Below are positions 9,859 to 21,961 of a stretch of 64,000 nucleotides of DNA, piece by piece. Under the pieces are notes generated by a model. It was not told where the DNA came from and made no database searches. It saw only the letters and a list, made by a program, of their open reading frames with translations. Position numbers and translations under genes: made by a program. This stretch comes from Trichaptum fuscoviolaceum (lineage: Eukaryota; Basidiomycota; Agaricomycetes; Hymenochaetales; Trichaptaceae). Where the stretch lies: NCBI GenBank assembly GCA_910574455.1, contig CAJSYZ010000005.1:930001-994000 (forward strand). Reading direction: 5' to 3'. Positions within the stretch are counted from its first letter, which is position 1. Each line of letters opens with the position of its first letter.

Positions 9859-10674
9859 CTGCTGTAGAAGTGTGGAATACTTGACATCCGCATTTCAGGC
9901 ACGTAATGCAGACAAGAGCGAGGAAGATGCGTTGGCCAGGACAAAAGTGCTTTTATCATTAAATCATTTCTATCGGGTCCGAAATGCTTGTGATTGGAAA
10001 GCTAAAACATCAAATCATATAGGAACAAAAGACGCATGGTACGAATAGTATTCTGTCGGTTCAGGGTCAGTGACGGTATACGTCACGGATAGTGTCGATC
10101 TCGGTTGCCAGTGTCCAATTGTTTGTGTGTTTTTGGTACAGACAATAATAACAACTATCGGCTCTTGATGGCTGATCTTACCCAGATAGCTAATCACATA
10201 ATCTGACACTTGGGCCTCCCTTTAGGATGTTTTGACTTACGACCCGAGCATCGTATGGTATACAAATTCCGGCTTTCCTATCTCCTTGAAGCCAGGCTTG
10301 TCATTCAAAAGTATACACTCTTACATCTCATTGTCATATATCGATTGCTTAAAAGGTCCTTTTGTCTCGAAGTTCATCTGTGTAAAGAAAAACCACTGAC
10401 AGCGAATGCCACAAACATTCTCTGACTCTCCGAACTTGATTTCGGACGTGAATGGAGGCGCTGGAGCTATTCCGCTGACAGGACAAAATCTCCTATACAG
10501 CTATGCGTGCTCAGGACTGTATGCAAGGCACCGAACCGCAACTCTTATTGTTGTAATATCGTCCGGAGCCGGCACTCAATTTCTGAACAATAAGAGAAAT
10601 TTCCCACGATTACTAGTACTATGTTCAAGTTAGATAACTGTACCTAAAAATAGAACCACTACCACTCACTCCCG
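9859..10674. other. Intergenic; no gene recognised
   Basis: This is roughly 0.8 kb upstream of pheromone copy 1 and downstream of the PRISE-type reductase. Short frames on both strands (up to 79 codons) show no domain or plausible splice model. I see no repeats. Confidence 0.4.
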
Positions 10675-12229
10675 TCAGATTTGAAGGGTAGGAATGATTT
10701 TCTCTGCCTCTAACTCATCGAAAGCTTGAGCGTATGCATCCCAAGAGTCGACGTAGCTATTTGAGAAAATTAGTACCAGATAAAAGTGCTTACACGAGAT
10801 TTACTCACCCAGTCCATCCGTACTTTCGCGCCTTGCTCATGTTCATAACTATATCGTAGTTTCTTCCAAGTACCATCCCGGCAAACATGAACGATGCTTT
10901 TACCAAAGCGTCCTTTTCCAAGCCTTCCCTTTCCGAGAGCGCCTCCCAAGCTTTCTTCACCTGAGGCCGATTCGACCATTGTACGAGGTCGACACGCTGT
11001 TCCACGAACCCATTCTGAATGACCCCCGTGAGGCCTGACGTCTCCGCATACTCGCTGAGAGGCGTAGATTGGTCAATCTCGAGTCGCGATGGAAGAGGGG
11101 CTGGGCGAGAGAACTGATCATGAGGAATGCGGACTCCGAAGCGCTTCGCCACCTTGGGCCATAGACTCTGCCATGACTGAACGTCGCCGTTGACCACGTT
11201 GAAAATCTGATTGCTCGCCTTCGGTTCGAGGGCCGCCCATTCATTAAATTCTGCATATGTTTTCAGAGGTGCTGACCACCGTATTAGCACTAGTCGAGCT
11301 CACTCGCATAGAGATCACTAGAAGTGAAAGAATCGTATCCCATATATAGATCTTGCGAACCGGGATAGTATAGGTCTTCACCAAGCTCACGTGTGATAAC
11401 CGCATACAGAGCAATGGCGGTAGCGAGATTCATATAGTTCCCTGTACAGATAGTATGCGACACGAATAAGTTGGATATACGAATAACTTCGTGAAGACGG
11501 AGTTCCGTACCCCTCGCAAATCCCACAACATTATTGGGGAGTGTTACCACCTACTTTTTTCAGTAAAGCCAGTGGGCGCAGTATAATTGTAATGACGTAC
11601 CCAGTCCCAGCTCTTCCCGTCGGAGAATTCCTTCAGAATGTCTTGCTGCAAGTAATAGAAATTAGGCGGACGGTCAGGACCGTCGATGCGCTTGTCTTCT
11701 TCCTCGCACGGCTGTTTCGCGGGGCCTAGATGCAGGCCATACTGTTTGCCTCCACCAGGAATAAGGACCCGTTTTAGCCTCTTCTCTGCGCCAGTCATAG
11801 TCAATGCTTCCAGAAAATTACGAAGAAGGGCCCCTACATCAAAAGAACAGAACAGTGTATAACTGAATCTCAATACCATCTTGGCAGAGACAACATACCA
11901 TTCGTCTCATACTCTTCATGAGCTGAACTCTTCTGGAAATAAGCATTGAAAAAGAGATATTCAGCCTCCACGTCTTTCAGCTGCTCCGCTATCTCGGAAG
12001 ATGTAGCGATCAGATCCACTTGGCGACCAATTACACCGTCAGGGAAGTTCACACTTTGACTGTGTGATAGAGCAAAGACCGTGTTCCATTTGCTTGGGTC
12101 CTTGGCCAAGTGATTGACAATGGCTCGCCCAAGGATGCCTGCAAGAAATATGCACATTGATACTGAGCATCGTCACGAATGAAGGGTACAAGGCTTACCA
12201 GTTGCACCAACCACCATTGCTGAAGGCAT
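10675..12229 (-). CDS. PRISE-family NAD(P)-dependent reductase (progesterone 5-beta-reductase/iridoid-synthase-like)
   Basis: This is an atypical SDR that in related families reduces an enone C=C bond using NAD(P)H. The seven-exon reading starts MPSAMVVGATGILGRAIV (Rossmann nucleotide-binding motif) at 12229. It continues through EAEYLFFNAYF, RVLIPGGGKQYGLHLGP, the typical SWDWVVTLPNNVVGFARGN, and FNVVNGDVQSW, ending KIIPTLQI. Introns were placed to restore DWVVTLPNNVVG, ARGNYMNLA and LYAKFNEWAALEP. The conserved segment around the QYG tyrosine is present. It is the left-most enzyme gene of the putative terpenoid cluster, so a role in enone reduction of the product is possible but only inferred. 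Confidence 0.88.
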
Positions 12230-13057
12230 GTCGGTGAAGACTGGCTTTCGTACTTTGCTCTGGTCTGGTGTACTTGTCATCGTTCACATAGTAGAGAACA
12301 GGGTCCTTTATACCCCTCCCCTCGCCCATCCCAGCACACTCGTCGGAATCCAACGGAAGTATATTTGGGAGGCGAGGGCTAACGCGGATGTCGCGGCGAT
12401 CCCAAAGCAGAAGATATTTAATCTAAGCAAGCAGTCAGCATAACTCATCTAACATCGCACTGTTGTCCGGTACCGTAACCACCTGTGATCTGATAGGCTC
12501 AAGACCCAGATAAAGGAGAGCAGCGGTGCGCGCAAATCTCCGTCTGTGGCCGGCTTCCTGTCAAGCGTGGAGGAGAAACGGACATCGAAAATAACACTCG
12601 GGCGGATACCGACGCTGATGACATAGAGAATCGGAGGAACGTTGAGAGGCCGGATCCCAGTCCGGATGGCTGAGCAATAGGTAGACAAGAACCAGCACTG
12701 TGTAGTCATACGACCGTGTCCGAGCACTGGACGTCAGAAGGTGCGATCGAGTCATATTGTCATAGAAAAGAGCTAGGGAAAGTCTGACGATCACTCTTGT
12801 TGAGACACAACCTAAAAGAGTAGTTCAATCTTCAAGCCGTAGGCGGGAAGAAATACACAGAAGATTGGATGTATTTCATAGGTATACAATATAAGAAAGT
12901 AGCTGACATGATGCACATCAATATAAATTTTTACGAAGGGAAAGATATTCAATACTCACATTAGATATTAAGTCATAAAAAAGGTATAGGCCGATGAGGG
13001 AGAAGAGGACGTTGTCTCAGAAAAATGTCCTCGAAGTATAGGCATCATTTACAATAT
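12230..13057. other. Intergenic between reductase and acyltransferase
   Basis: This is about 0.8 kb holding the reductase promoter and the 3' flank of the acyltransferase, both on the minus strand. Two overlapping minus-strand frames (12449-12794) have no recognisable features. The part from 12900 to 13030 is AT-rich, as expected of a 3' UTR. Confidence 0.4.
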
Positions 13058-14730
13058 TTACAGCTTCGCTTTCACCACTCCATCATCCCACTGCCCTTCA
13101 AAGTCCCTTCTCACAATTTCCTTAACCTTCTCGCCCACCCCCTTCTCCACACGGAAAAATGTCCGTGCACTGCCTTCATTCTTACTCCAGCGACCTGTCC
13201 GTGGATCTAGCGTCGGGTTTCCCGGCCAGATACGTAAGTAATGTGCCCATGAGTCAAAGGCGTAAAAGCGTGTAAAGTTATCGTGGGCTAACGGATCCGG
13301 CGCAGAGAAAGATAGCGATGGGAACGGCACTTTGAAGAGATTGTTCACGGCGACGGTCATGCCTTTCTTATGCTCTAGTGAAGCATCATTGACAGGGTAA
13401 GGAAACCACCACTGCAGACGATTTGCAGCAGCAGAGCGTGCGTAGAGTTCCTCGCTAAGAGAGACGACACGGCGAACGTACTCCCCATTGTTGCGCACTG
13501 TTGAAACGCCTGCACGGACATATGAAGCTATTTCGCCTAAGGTCGTGTCATCATTGGAGAAGGGAGAAACTGAGGAGTTCGCATTGGTAGAAGCAGGAAG
13601 GTCGTCGGAGAAATGAGTGATCGTTAGATTGCCTGCCGCTGTCGCCGACGGTGGCGTGTAGTTTGCATTATAGGATGACACGGGTGCTCCACGAAACTGA
13701 ATTATGACTCAGTGTTGTGACCACAGGAGAGAATAACTGAAGTTAAGACTTACATCAACAACGTTCATAATCCTTGCACAGGGTGTTTCGGGGAAGACAC
13801 GATTAAGTACAGTGATTAGGTAAGCCGCTAAAGCGTCTTGAGTACTGATGGATCCCTTACGGGCTCTATTCGCAGCGGCCTTCATTCTTCGTAGTTGCTT
13901 CGCGCTAAATTGAAGGTCGACGCGTTCTGTGCTCGATAGCATGCCCGTGTACATATCGAAGAACTCCTGTGTGTCATAATCGATGCATAGGTGAGGAACG
14001 AGACGCAGCGACGCGTGAATGAGGTGCCTCTCCAAACGCGGAGGACGTGCACCTAGGTATTTCTCGAACGTTGGAATATGTTCTGGTTCACGGCAAAGAT
14101 ATGTAGCGCTCAGTGTATGCAAGAATCCGTAAGTAGAAAATCCGTCTCCTAAAAGATGACACCAAGACAAAAAGATACTGGTTTCGTTCCGAAGAGGCCA
14201 GTATGTAACTTGAAGTCGTGATAGAGGCTCATCATCATCAGCCTGGGGTGCGTAGCTGTAAGGAATCTGGTCGACGAATACAGAAGATCGCTCCTCAAAT
14301 AGACTAGGGTCGGTCGAGTCGAGTTTCCGCGGTGCGCAAGTGACCTTAAGCGACACTGGCGAGTTTGTCAGCGCAACCGTCCACTCGCCGTCCGAAGAGC
14401 GGCGCAGTCGTCCAGCAGCATGGGGGTAGATTTGAAGCGACTTAGCAATTGCACGCTTCAGCTGCTCGACATCTGTGGTACCAGGGAACACGAATCCGCC
14501 TTCGATCTATTCATGATTGACATAGCACATCAATTTCGTGAGTAAAGTATCAAAATATTCGAAGTACGCACGCTTGCAAAGATGAGGTCCGTCCCTGGGA
14601 TCGGAAGCTCCCTTAAGTCGCCTAGAATTGTCGGCAGCGTGGGGCCAACCCAGTACACTTTCTCAGCTGTATCCATTGTGTCTGACGCCGCAGACACTGT
14701 GAGCTTGGGATTGCCGTCGGTGTTGGACAT
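13058..14730 (-). CDS. Acyltransferase of the BAHD / trichothecene 3-O-acetyltransferase-like family
   Basis: This predicted acyl-CoA-dependent O-acyltransferase (transferase family PF02458) would ester-link an acyl group to a hydroxyl of a metabolite. Three exons (14730-14572, 14506-13754, 13696-13058) give 516 aa. The catalytic HxxxD motif is visible as SWCHLLGDGFS, and the family-typical YPHAAGRLR lies near residue 80. The start at 14730 is the first ATG; the frame is open slightly further upstream without an ATG. The exact DFGWG signature is not evident near the C-terminus, as in many fungal members. It is divergently oriented from the P450 at 15683 and shares its 0.95 kb promoter region, consistent with a tailoring role in the terpenoid cluster. 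Confidence 0.88.
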
Positions 14731-15682
14731 GGGGGTGGACAAGAGAGAAGGTTCTCGGCCGCCATCCGCACAGATTCACACAATCAACGGCGGATCACTA
14801 CACGTCGCAAGGCAGTTCTCCTGATGCAAATGTTTTTGCATCAAAGTCGCCGTATTAGCTGGCACAGGACCCGGGAAACTGCGTCTAATCACCGAGCCAC
14901 GGTATCCCATTTCCTTGTATCATTGCTTTCTTGAGATATTTTGCCGTCGATATAATGAAGCCCATCAACGATGAAGAGGTCTGTAGAGTATACGCTGTTT
15001 GTCTTGCAAGGTGTTGAATGAAGGAGGAAGTAAAGACGACATGAAAGTTGACTGTCTGACCGTGTCTAGTACTAATTATGTAATGCATACCAACTTCAGT
15101 TGAACTCTGCATCACAGTCGAGAACAAACCGCGTCTCTTCCACAACGCCTATCATTGTTTTCGCAATTCATGACCGCACGGACTCGCAACATGATTGTTG
15201 GAGCTGGCTTGAATGTAAGTGATCAAGCTATCCAACAAATCGAGATTATTGATGTAGTCATTGCTTTCAGTAAAGAAATAGGACCGGTGTGTGTCCCTGC
15301 CATGCTATGTAGTTATCTCGGCGAACTTTATGGAATGATGGCCCAACTACCGTCGTGTAATATGCCTTGCGCCCAATCAAAACATCTTTGCCTCCTTAAC
15401 CGATACTAAAGTGCCTGGGGCGACAGGATCGTCAAGACCGCCCTGCTTGTGGCAGGTACCCCCTGGCACCGCCTCTGCACTGAACATTTACTTTACTTCG
15501 AACTTGATCCTGGATATCAGGCTAAGGGAAGCGGCCGCTCTCCTTAGTTTGAGTAGGGGAGTATCGCGTGAACAGTTCTGGTGTACTACCTGCTTCAATG
15601 TGATTTTAGCTCGGTTAAATCTCTATATAGAGGACTACATGGCATTCGACGTTTCCCCATTGCAGAACGTCCTAGGCTCGCC
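14731..15682. other. Bidirectional promoter region, acyltransferase / P450
   Basis: This 950-bp gap lies between divergent genes of the putative terpenoid cluster, so shared regulation is plausible. No coding frame with a recognised domain was found. Just upstream of the P450 an out-of-frame ATG (near 15639) sits in the probable leader. Confidence 0.45.
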
Positions 15683-17399
15683 ATGGCTTCTCCTCAAGTC
15701 CAGGACTTCTTGACCTCCATCCAAACCGACATTCGCCGTTTCTGGCCTGCTTTGGCTGCTATTTTCCTAGTTGTGGGTATTCGGCGCCTGTTTACAGTGC
15801 CAGCTGAGCTTGCACATCTCCCTCGTGTACCTGTGCTCCCGACACTCTGGTCTTATGCAAAGGGCGAAGTCGAGGATGTTCGTATCAAGAAGCTTATTCT
15901 TCCTTTCGCCAATGAGAAGGGCGAAAGTGTCGTTGTCATCTACGCTCTTGGACGCTGGATCGTACATGTCTTAGACCGGAAGGTTAGCAGACCATTTTGT
16001 TCCAAAATGCTTCGGACTCTTACGCATATTGTCATCCTTAGATCGCCAAGGATATGTCTGATGACATCATTACTTTCCCAAAAGAAGTTCCCCCGGATGG
16101 GATGTTGCTCTGGCGCTTCGTCGGGTACTCGAATATTATTCTGTCCAACGGCGAGTCCTGGAAGCGTCACTCACGCATTGTCAAGTCTGCACTGAACCGT
16201 AATGTGCCCCTCGAGGGCTTCGCGACCCTTGCTCGCAAGCTCTTCCGCGTCATGGGCGACGGCGGTGTCAAGAAGTGGGACGACCTCACGATGCGCTTCA
16301 CTCTTGACGCGGTAGGAACTACTGCCCTCGGTCACGACTTCAACGCAATCCAAGACGCAGAGAGCCCCTTCGTGATGCAGTACAACCATGTCATGGAAAG
16401 CATCGCAAACCCAGTCTACCTTGTCTTCCCCACGCTCGAAAAGATCATTCCTCGGGTCAAAACTATTCAGTCCATCGACAAGCTTGTCGCTTCCTTCCAA
16501 GGTCTCCTCCAAACGAAGAAGGAAAACAAGGGCAACGACATGTTGACGTACATGCTTGAGGAGCCTGGTATGACCGACGCTGAATACCGCGACAACATGG
16601 TCGTCTTCTTTATCGCAGGTCATGACACGACAGCTGGTGCTATGGCGAGCTTAACCTACTACCTGTCTCTGTATCCTGAGATCCAAGAGCGCGCTCGTGC
16701 GGAAGTTCTCAGCGCTATGAAGGATAACACCACAGGCGAACCGACGATGGCGGAACTCCGCGAAATGCCGTTCGTTCAAGGTTAGTTGCTTCTGCATCGC
16801 CTTTCCACGACCACTCGGCTAATGTCCTTTTTTTACATCATCAACTTAGCTTGCATCCGCGAATCTTTGCGCATCAATACGCCCATTACATACATGGTTC
16901 CGCGAGCATCAAACGATCCCGTTACTCTCGTCGGCGGCGGCACCAAGGCCGGCGTTCCCGGAAAGTCTTACCCGCTTCCCGCCGGCGCGTCGATCATCAT
17001 CAACATCACCAGCATCCACTACAACGAGCAGTACTGGCCTGACCCGGAGAAGTTCCGCCCCGAACGCTTCATGGGCATGGGCGACGCACGTGAGAAGGAA
17101 ATCGACTCCAGTATGTGGCTCCCCTTCGCTCTCGGCGCTAGGCAGTGCCCAGCCAGGTAAGCACTCGAACGTGAATCAGGTACTACAGCTTGACTGATCA
17201 ATCTCTGTATTTCAGGAACTTCGCTTTGTACGAACTCCGAGTCCTTGCTTCCATGCTCCTTCGCGAGTGGGAATGGACTTTGCCGGCTAACTCTGAGCAT
17301 TTGAACGGCATCAAGAACGGTTTCTCGCCTTTCGCTCTTTCGCTCCCTAAGGATCTCTACGTGGACTTCAAGCGCCGCCCAATCAAGCAGATCGCTTAG
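15683..17399 (+). CDS. Cytochrome P450 monooxygenase (cluster P450 1)
   Basis: This haem-thiolate monooxygenase is probably ER-anchored. Four exons (15683-15982, 16042-16780, 16850-17156, 17216-17399) give 509 aa. The N-terminal hydrophobic segment FWPALAAIFLVVGI is the membrane anchor. The I-helix oxygen-activation motif is AGHDTT, the K-helix ExxR is ESLR, the PERF region is FRPERF, and the haem loop is FALGARQCPAR with the ligand Cys. The haem loop is slightly off consensus, with Ala where Gly often follows the Cys-x. The haem loop is split by an intron right after CPA. It lies between the acyltransferase and the terpene cyclase and is a candidate terpene oxidase. The CYP family is not assigned. 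Confidence 0.92.
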
Positions 17400-19198
17400 A
17401 TCAGCCAATCGATCTTAACTTTGTTGATGATTATTTAAAAGTCTTCTTCTTCTTAGACTGGCACAAATACTCCATTTCTTTATAACGATTATCTCTACGA
17501 GATTGGCGGGAAAAAGCAATCCGTCATGCGATGTACCGCTACTCTATAATGCGTGTGTACATACAAACACATAAATTAAATCTTACATGCGATTATCTAT
17601 CTACAGACCACGTTTATAAGTGTCTCGTGCTCCTCGTACTCAAGAACTGACTTCTATAAGCTACTAAGGATACGATGCTGTAACTTGATGGGCGGCACGA
17701 ACCTTTAGGGTCGATGCCCTTGTCCCATCAGGGTGATATGGTGTATCCCTGCATGTTGCAATGCGCCGAAGTCGACCAGGTACGTATTCCGAGATGCCTG
17801 GAAGATCCCCCACATGACATCGCGCGAGAGCTCGCACACTCAGACCGAGGATATAATATAGACATGTGGTATGCTGGAGATACGACTGATATTGGGTTGA
17901 TATTGTGCAAGGCCGGACTTCGGTGTACAGATGTATGTACTCAAAAGAGCGTGGAATGCATGCCTGCTGACTTCCGCGCCTGTAGTAGATTGTGATCGTA
18001 ATGCAGTCTGCGGCCCCAAGTATGTGTAGGACGGATTAGAAATTATACATCAGAGGTTCCATGCACTGGCAAATGAGATTGATTAAACTCAGCCCAGTCT
18101 GCCATCTGGAATCCAAGTCAGCGCACAAGTAATCATCTGACCTTCCACAGTAGCATATACCAGCAAAATCATTTCACGATAAGCTCCCCATAATCTGTCA
18201 ACCGAGTCAAGCTGTCCTAATCAGCCAAGAGGTAAAAGTGCTACTAATAGTAGTAGATCGTTCAAGTTTAATGTCACGCTGTGTTATATTTCCAGTCCGT
18301 AAGCATTCGTTAGAGAGACTAACACATGAGATACTACGCTTTCACTCAAGTTAATTCAACTTTCATCATACTTAAATATCACATGGAGCTCATAACGCTC
18401 CGAGTGCGGCCTCTGCCGATCATTACTTAAAAGGGATAAGACCGGAAAGGCTAATTAGGGTTGCGGCCGCGGTCCTGAAACGGACCCCCGGTGGTCAGAA
18501 AGAACTCCGAACACACCGGAGATGGCCGGCCCGGCGACTATATTCAGTGATTTGCCACGACCGAATCTCCCACCGACGCCCTCTTGATCTCTAACCGCCA
18601 TCATCTGTGCACGCAGCAAAATGGGACAACAGTACCTCCCTGCAAGTTATTAAAGCTGGCAGAGATTCGGAGCGCGTCATACCGCGATAACTACCAGAAA
18701 TCTCGCCTTTCTCAATATCACAGTTGACATCGGCACGAGACCACCGGCCGCAATGTAGTAGCGGCTTGCAACCTTCACCGCCTTGCTAGACATGCGGCAA
18801 AACAAGTCAATTGAAAAAATCTTAGGAAAACTGGCAAAACAAGACAGCTTTAATGTTCTCTACGTCATATTTCACAGTCTCACATCTCGGTAAACTCAGA
18901 CGGTGAGTGAGGATTGGGTGGAACTCCCTAAAGGCCTGTGTCTATGACCCTGGTACGTCGGTCTAAGGCGCCTTGAGGTAACCCTTGATACAGTTCGCCA
19001 GCTAGACAAACTTACGAAGTGATAGATATGGCTGTGTCAGGCTCTGGGATTGCTTATGCGGACGTCGGGCGCACATCACGGCCTATTGAACACAAGGTCT
19101 CCCACGTGAAAGGATGCAAAGCTCTTAAGCTGCTCTCTCCGGGCCTTCCTCCTCCACTTCCCTAGAATCCCTCAGGAGCAGCAGCAGCCATACTCACA
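17400..19198. other. 1.8-kb intergenic region upstream of the terpene cyclase
   Basis: There is no supportable coding sequence. The first 200 bp are AT-rich and look like the P450 3' flank. A GC-rich block at about 18460-18540 contains several CCGG-type tracts. The last 60 bp before the cyclase ATG are CT-rich, a common fungal leader. No repeat or TATA box stands out. Confidence 0.4.
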
Positions 19199-20939
19199 AT
19201 GTCTAACATCGCATCTCCCCAGCCATCTGCTTCTTCCTCACCTCGCAGCTCACCGTATGAGCTGTCATCATCCTCTCGATCCTCGCATTACTCAGGGACG
19301 GACTCGCCCGCAAGTCTCTCGCATGAGCTTCCCGAGCTCGAGAAGTCTACCCTCACAGAATCCCGCCTGGGTCGATGCACGACTGTCATCTTTGATCTCG
19401 GGGACGTGCTTTTCACATGGTCGGCTGAGACAAAGACAACTATCTCTCCCAAGCTTCTCAAGAAGATTCTTCGTTCTTTAACTTGGTTCGAATACGAAAA
19501 GGGCAACTTGACTGAGGACGGCGCCTACGAAGCTGTTGCACGCGAATTTGGCGTTCCCGCATCGGAGGTCGCCAGCGCTTTCCAGGGGGCCCGCGACTCC
19601 TTACAACGGAACCCAGCACTCATTGCACTCATCAAAGAGCTCAAGGAGCGATATGGTATCAAAGTCTTCGCCATGTCTAATATCTCCGCGCCTGATTGGG
19701 AGGTCCTTCGTGAGAAGGCTACGCCCGAGGAGTGGGCCTTGTTTGACCGCGTATTCACTTCCGCGGAAGCTCGCGAAAGGAAGCCCAACCTTGGCTTCTA
19801 CAAGCACGTTCTGAGGGAGACGGGTGTCGACCCTTCGCAGACTGTCTTCGTCGATGACAAGCTCGAGAACATACTGACGGCACGGTCGCTTGGTATCAAG
19901 GGTATCGTCTTCGACTCAGCCGACAACGTCTCACGCCAACTGCGTAACTACGTCGCGGACCCAGTTGGTCGCGCCAATGGCTGGCTCAAAGACAATGCGA
20001 AGAAGATGCTGTCGGTTACCGACGGCGGCGTTGAACTCCATGAAAATTTCGCACCTCTGTTGATCTACGAGGCGACAGGCGACCGTTCACTTGTCGAGTA
20101 TGTCGAGCACCCGCGTTTGTTCAACTTCTTCCAAGGTGCGTTCTTATTTAACTTCAGCCTATTATAGTTTACCAAGTCTAATATCTAATTTATCAGGTGG
20201 TGGTGTATTGACGACAGCTAACTTCCCATTCGATCTCGACACGACTTCTATTGGCTTGACAGTCTCGACTCACATTGATCATGAGACCAAGATGAGCGTG
20301 ATGGACGAGATGCTCACCTACCTGAACAAAGATGGCATTATTCAAACCTATTTTGACGTTTCTCGGCCCCGCATCGGTAAGCCTTGCATTTTCTTCCTTG
20401 ATATACTCTTTGCTTAATTGCTTATTATGACAGATCCTATCGTGTGCACCAACGTTTTAACCTTCTTCTACATGAATGGACGGGGTCAAGAGCTCGATTC
20501 TACCCTTGACTGGGTCTACTCGGTACTCCAGCATCGCGCCTACCTTGACGGAACGTTGTACTACTACGGCGCGGACACCTTCCTATTCTTCCTTTCTCGC
20601 CTTCTCTCAGTATCCCCATCCGTTTATGCGCGCTTCGCTCCTCTCTTTGCGGAGCGCTGCCTTGAGCGTTTCGGCGCGGAAGGCGACGCGCTTGGCCTCG
20701 CGATGCGTGTCATTGCAGGCGCAACTGTGCGTGTGCGGAACCACGTGGACTATGAGCGCTTGTTGCGGGTTCAGGAGGAGGACGGGAGCTTCCCACTTGG
20801 CTGGGTGTACAAGTATGGCGGTGCTGACATCCTCATCGGGAACAAGGGTTTGACGACGGCGCTTGCGGTGCAGGCTATCAAAGCTGTTGAGACGCTCGAC
20901 GCCGAGATGTCCCAGTGGCGGGCTAAGACGACCATTTAA
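19199..20939 (+). CDS. HAD-domain class II sesquiterpene cyclase (drimane-type synthase)
   Basis: Members of this family (AstC-like fungal enzymes) cyclise farnesyl diphosphate by protonation to drimane skeletons such as drimanyl or albicanyl diphosphate. Three exons (19199-20135, 20197-20376, 20434-20939) give 540 aa. After a Ser-rich leader of about 55 residues, the HAD domain carries motif I DLGDV (Asp66, Asp69), motif II SN (160-161), Lys195 in RKPNLGFY, and motif IV VDD (219-220). The C-terminal helical domain has the class II acid motif DLDTT (325-329) and a QW-like segment DGSFPLGW. All HAD residues are present, so phosphatase activity is possible but not proven. It is the core enzyme of the cluster, next to two P450s, an acyltransferase and a hydrolase. 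Substrate and product are inferred from family only. Confidence 0.93.
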
Positions 20940-21961
20940 CTTTCTCCTCTCCCTTTCAAGTCATATACAAAGTATCTATTACGGGATATAATATCGGTGG
21001 TTTCAGACAGTAATTATTTCTACGATATAGACGAATGCAATCAAGTTGTACATGTAATAACATCATTTCACAATTTTAATTAAAACTTCTTCATCTACTT
21101 GACGACCTGGAGAGTTAGCCGGTTCATCGACCCCTTTCATTACGCTTTGGTATTGAATGTCAGATGCTCCTGTATGTACATTCGTACTAAACAATCACAA
21201 TGTGTCATGACAAGATCATCAAGGTGACGCCGCAGATGGCTTTGGCTTAAGTTGTGCACAGGTAGGGGCTTAAATTTAGATTTAAAAAATCAGGATTAAG
21301 GACTTCAGTAATGGCGGCGTTCCGTTGGACGTTCGAGTCACTATATCTGAGATACTGTATGTTTCTCGTGCATCTACGAATCTCGCCTGCGTCGTCCTGT
21401 GAGGCTATGATTTGTTTTATGTACAACTGTGCACCGTGATGGCCCACATGCTCATATGTTTTTCCCGCGCTCCGATGGCCGTGCGGAGAGATAATGCGTA
21501 CCATCGCGAGACGTTTTGTAGTAACCGCATATCGGGCAAGACGGATATCGCCATCAATCATCTGTTGAAATTGCGGCGCCTGTGCACAGTCCTAACACAT
21601 TGGAGTATCAAAACCAAGAGATCCAGAAGTGTGACAGAATACTAAGTGTTAGCCGTCTGTCTCATTTTTCGGTCATAAAGTTAGGGGGTACATGTGCTTT
21701 CGAAGTTTAATCTTCGATACATTACATCAGTGGCCGAATCAGCGCAACCGCGCACCATCTCTTGAAATCAAGACAGACTGTGATAGTTATGATCGGAGGT
21801 ATGAAGTACTCGCTGTGTTACATAGAAGTTTCTTGGTGAACCCACCACTCATACAACATATTGCGGGTGTTTAAGAATAAAATAGATCTTGTATAAAACA
21901 GGCTTAAAGCAGAGAGAGCTTAGCAGAACGAAGGTAGGCAGATGGAATCCTGCAGGAAAGC
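20940..21961. other. Intergenic between terpene cyclase and hydrolase (convergent)
   Basis: This is about 1 kb between convergent genes, containing both 3' flanks. The stretch after 20940 is AT-rich. Frames at 21247-21645 on both strands overlap and have no recognisable domain. Confidence 0.4.
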
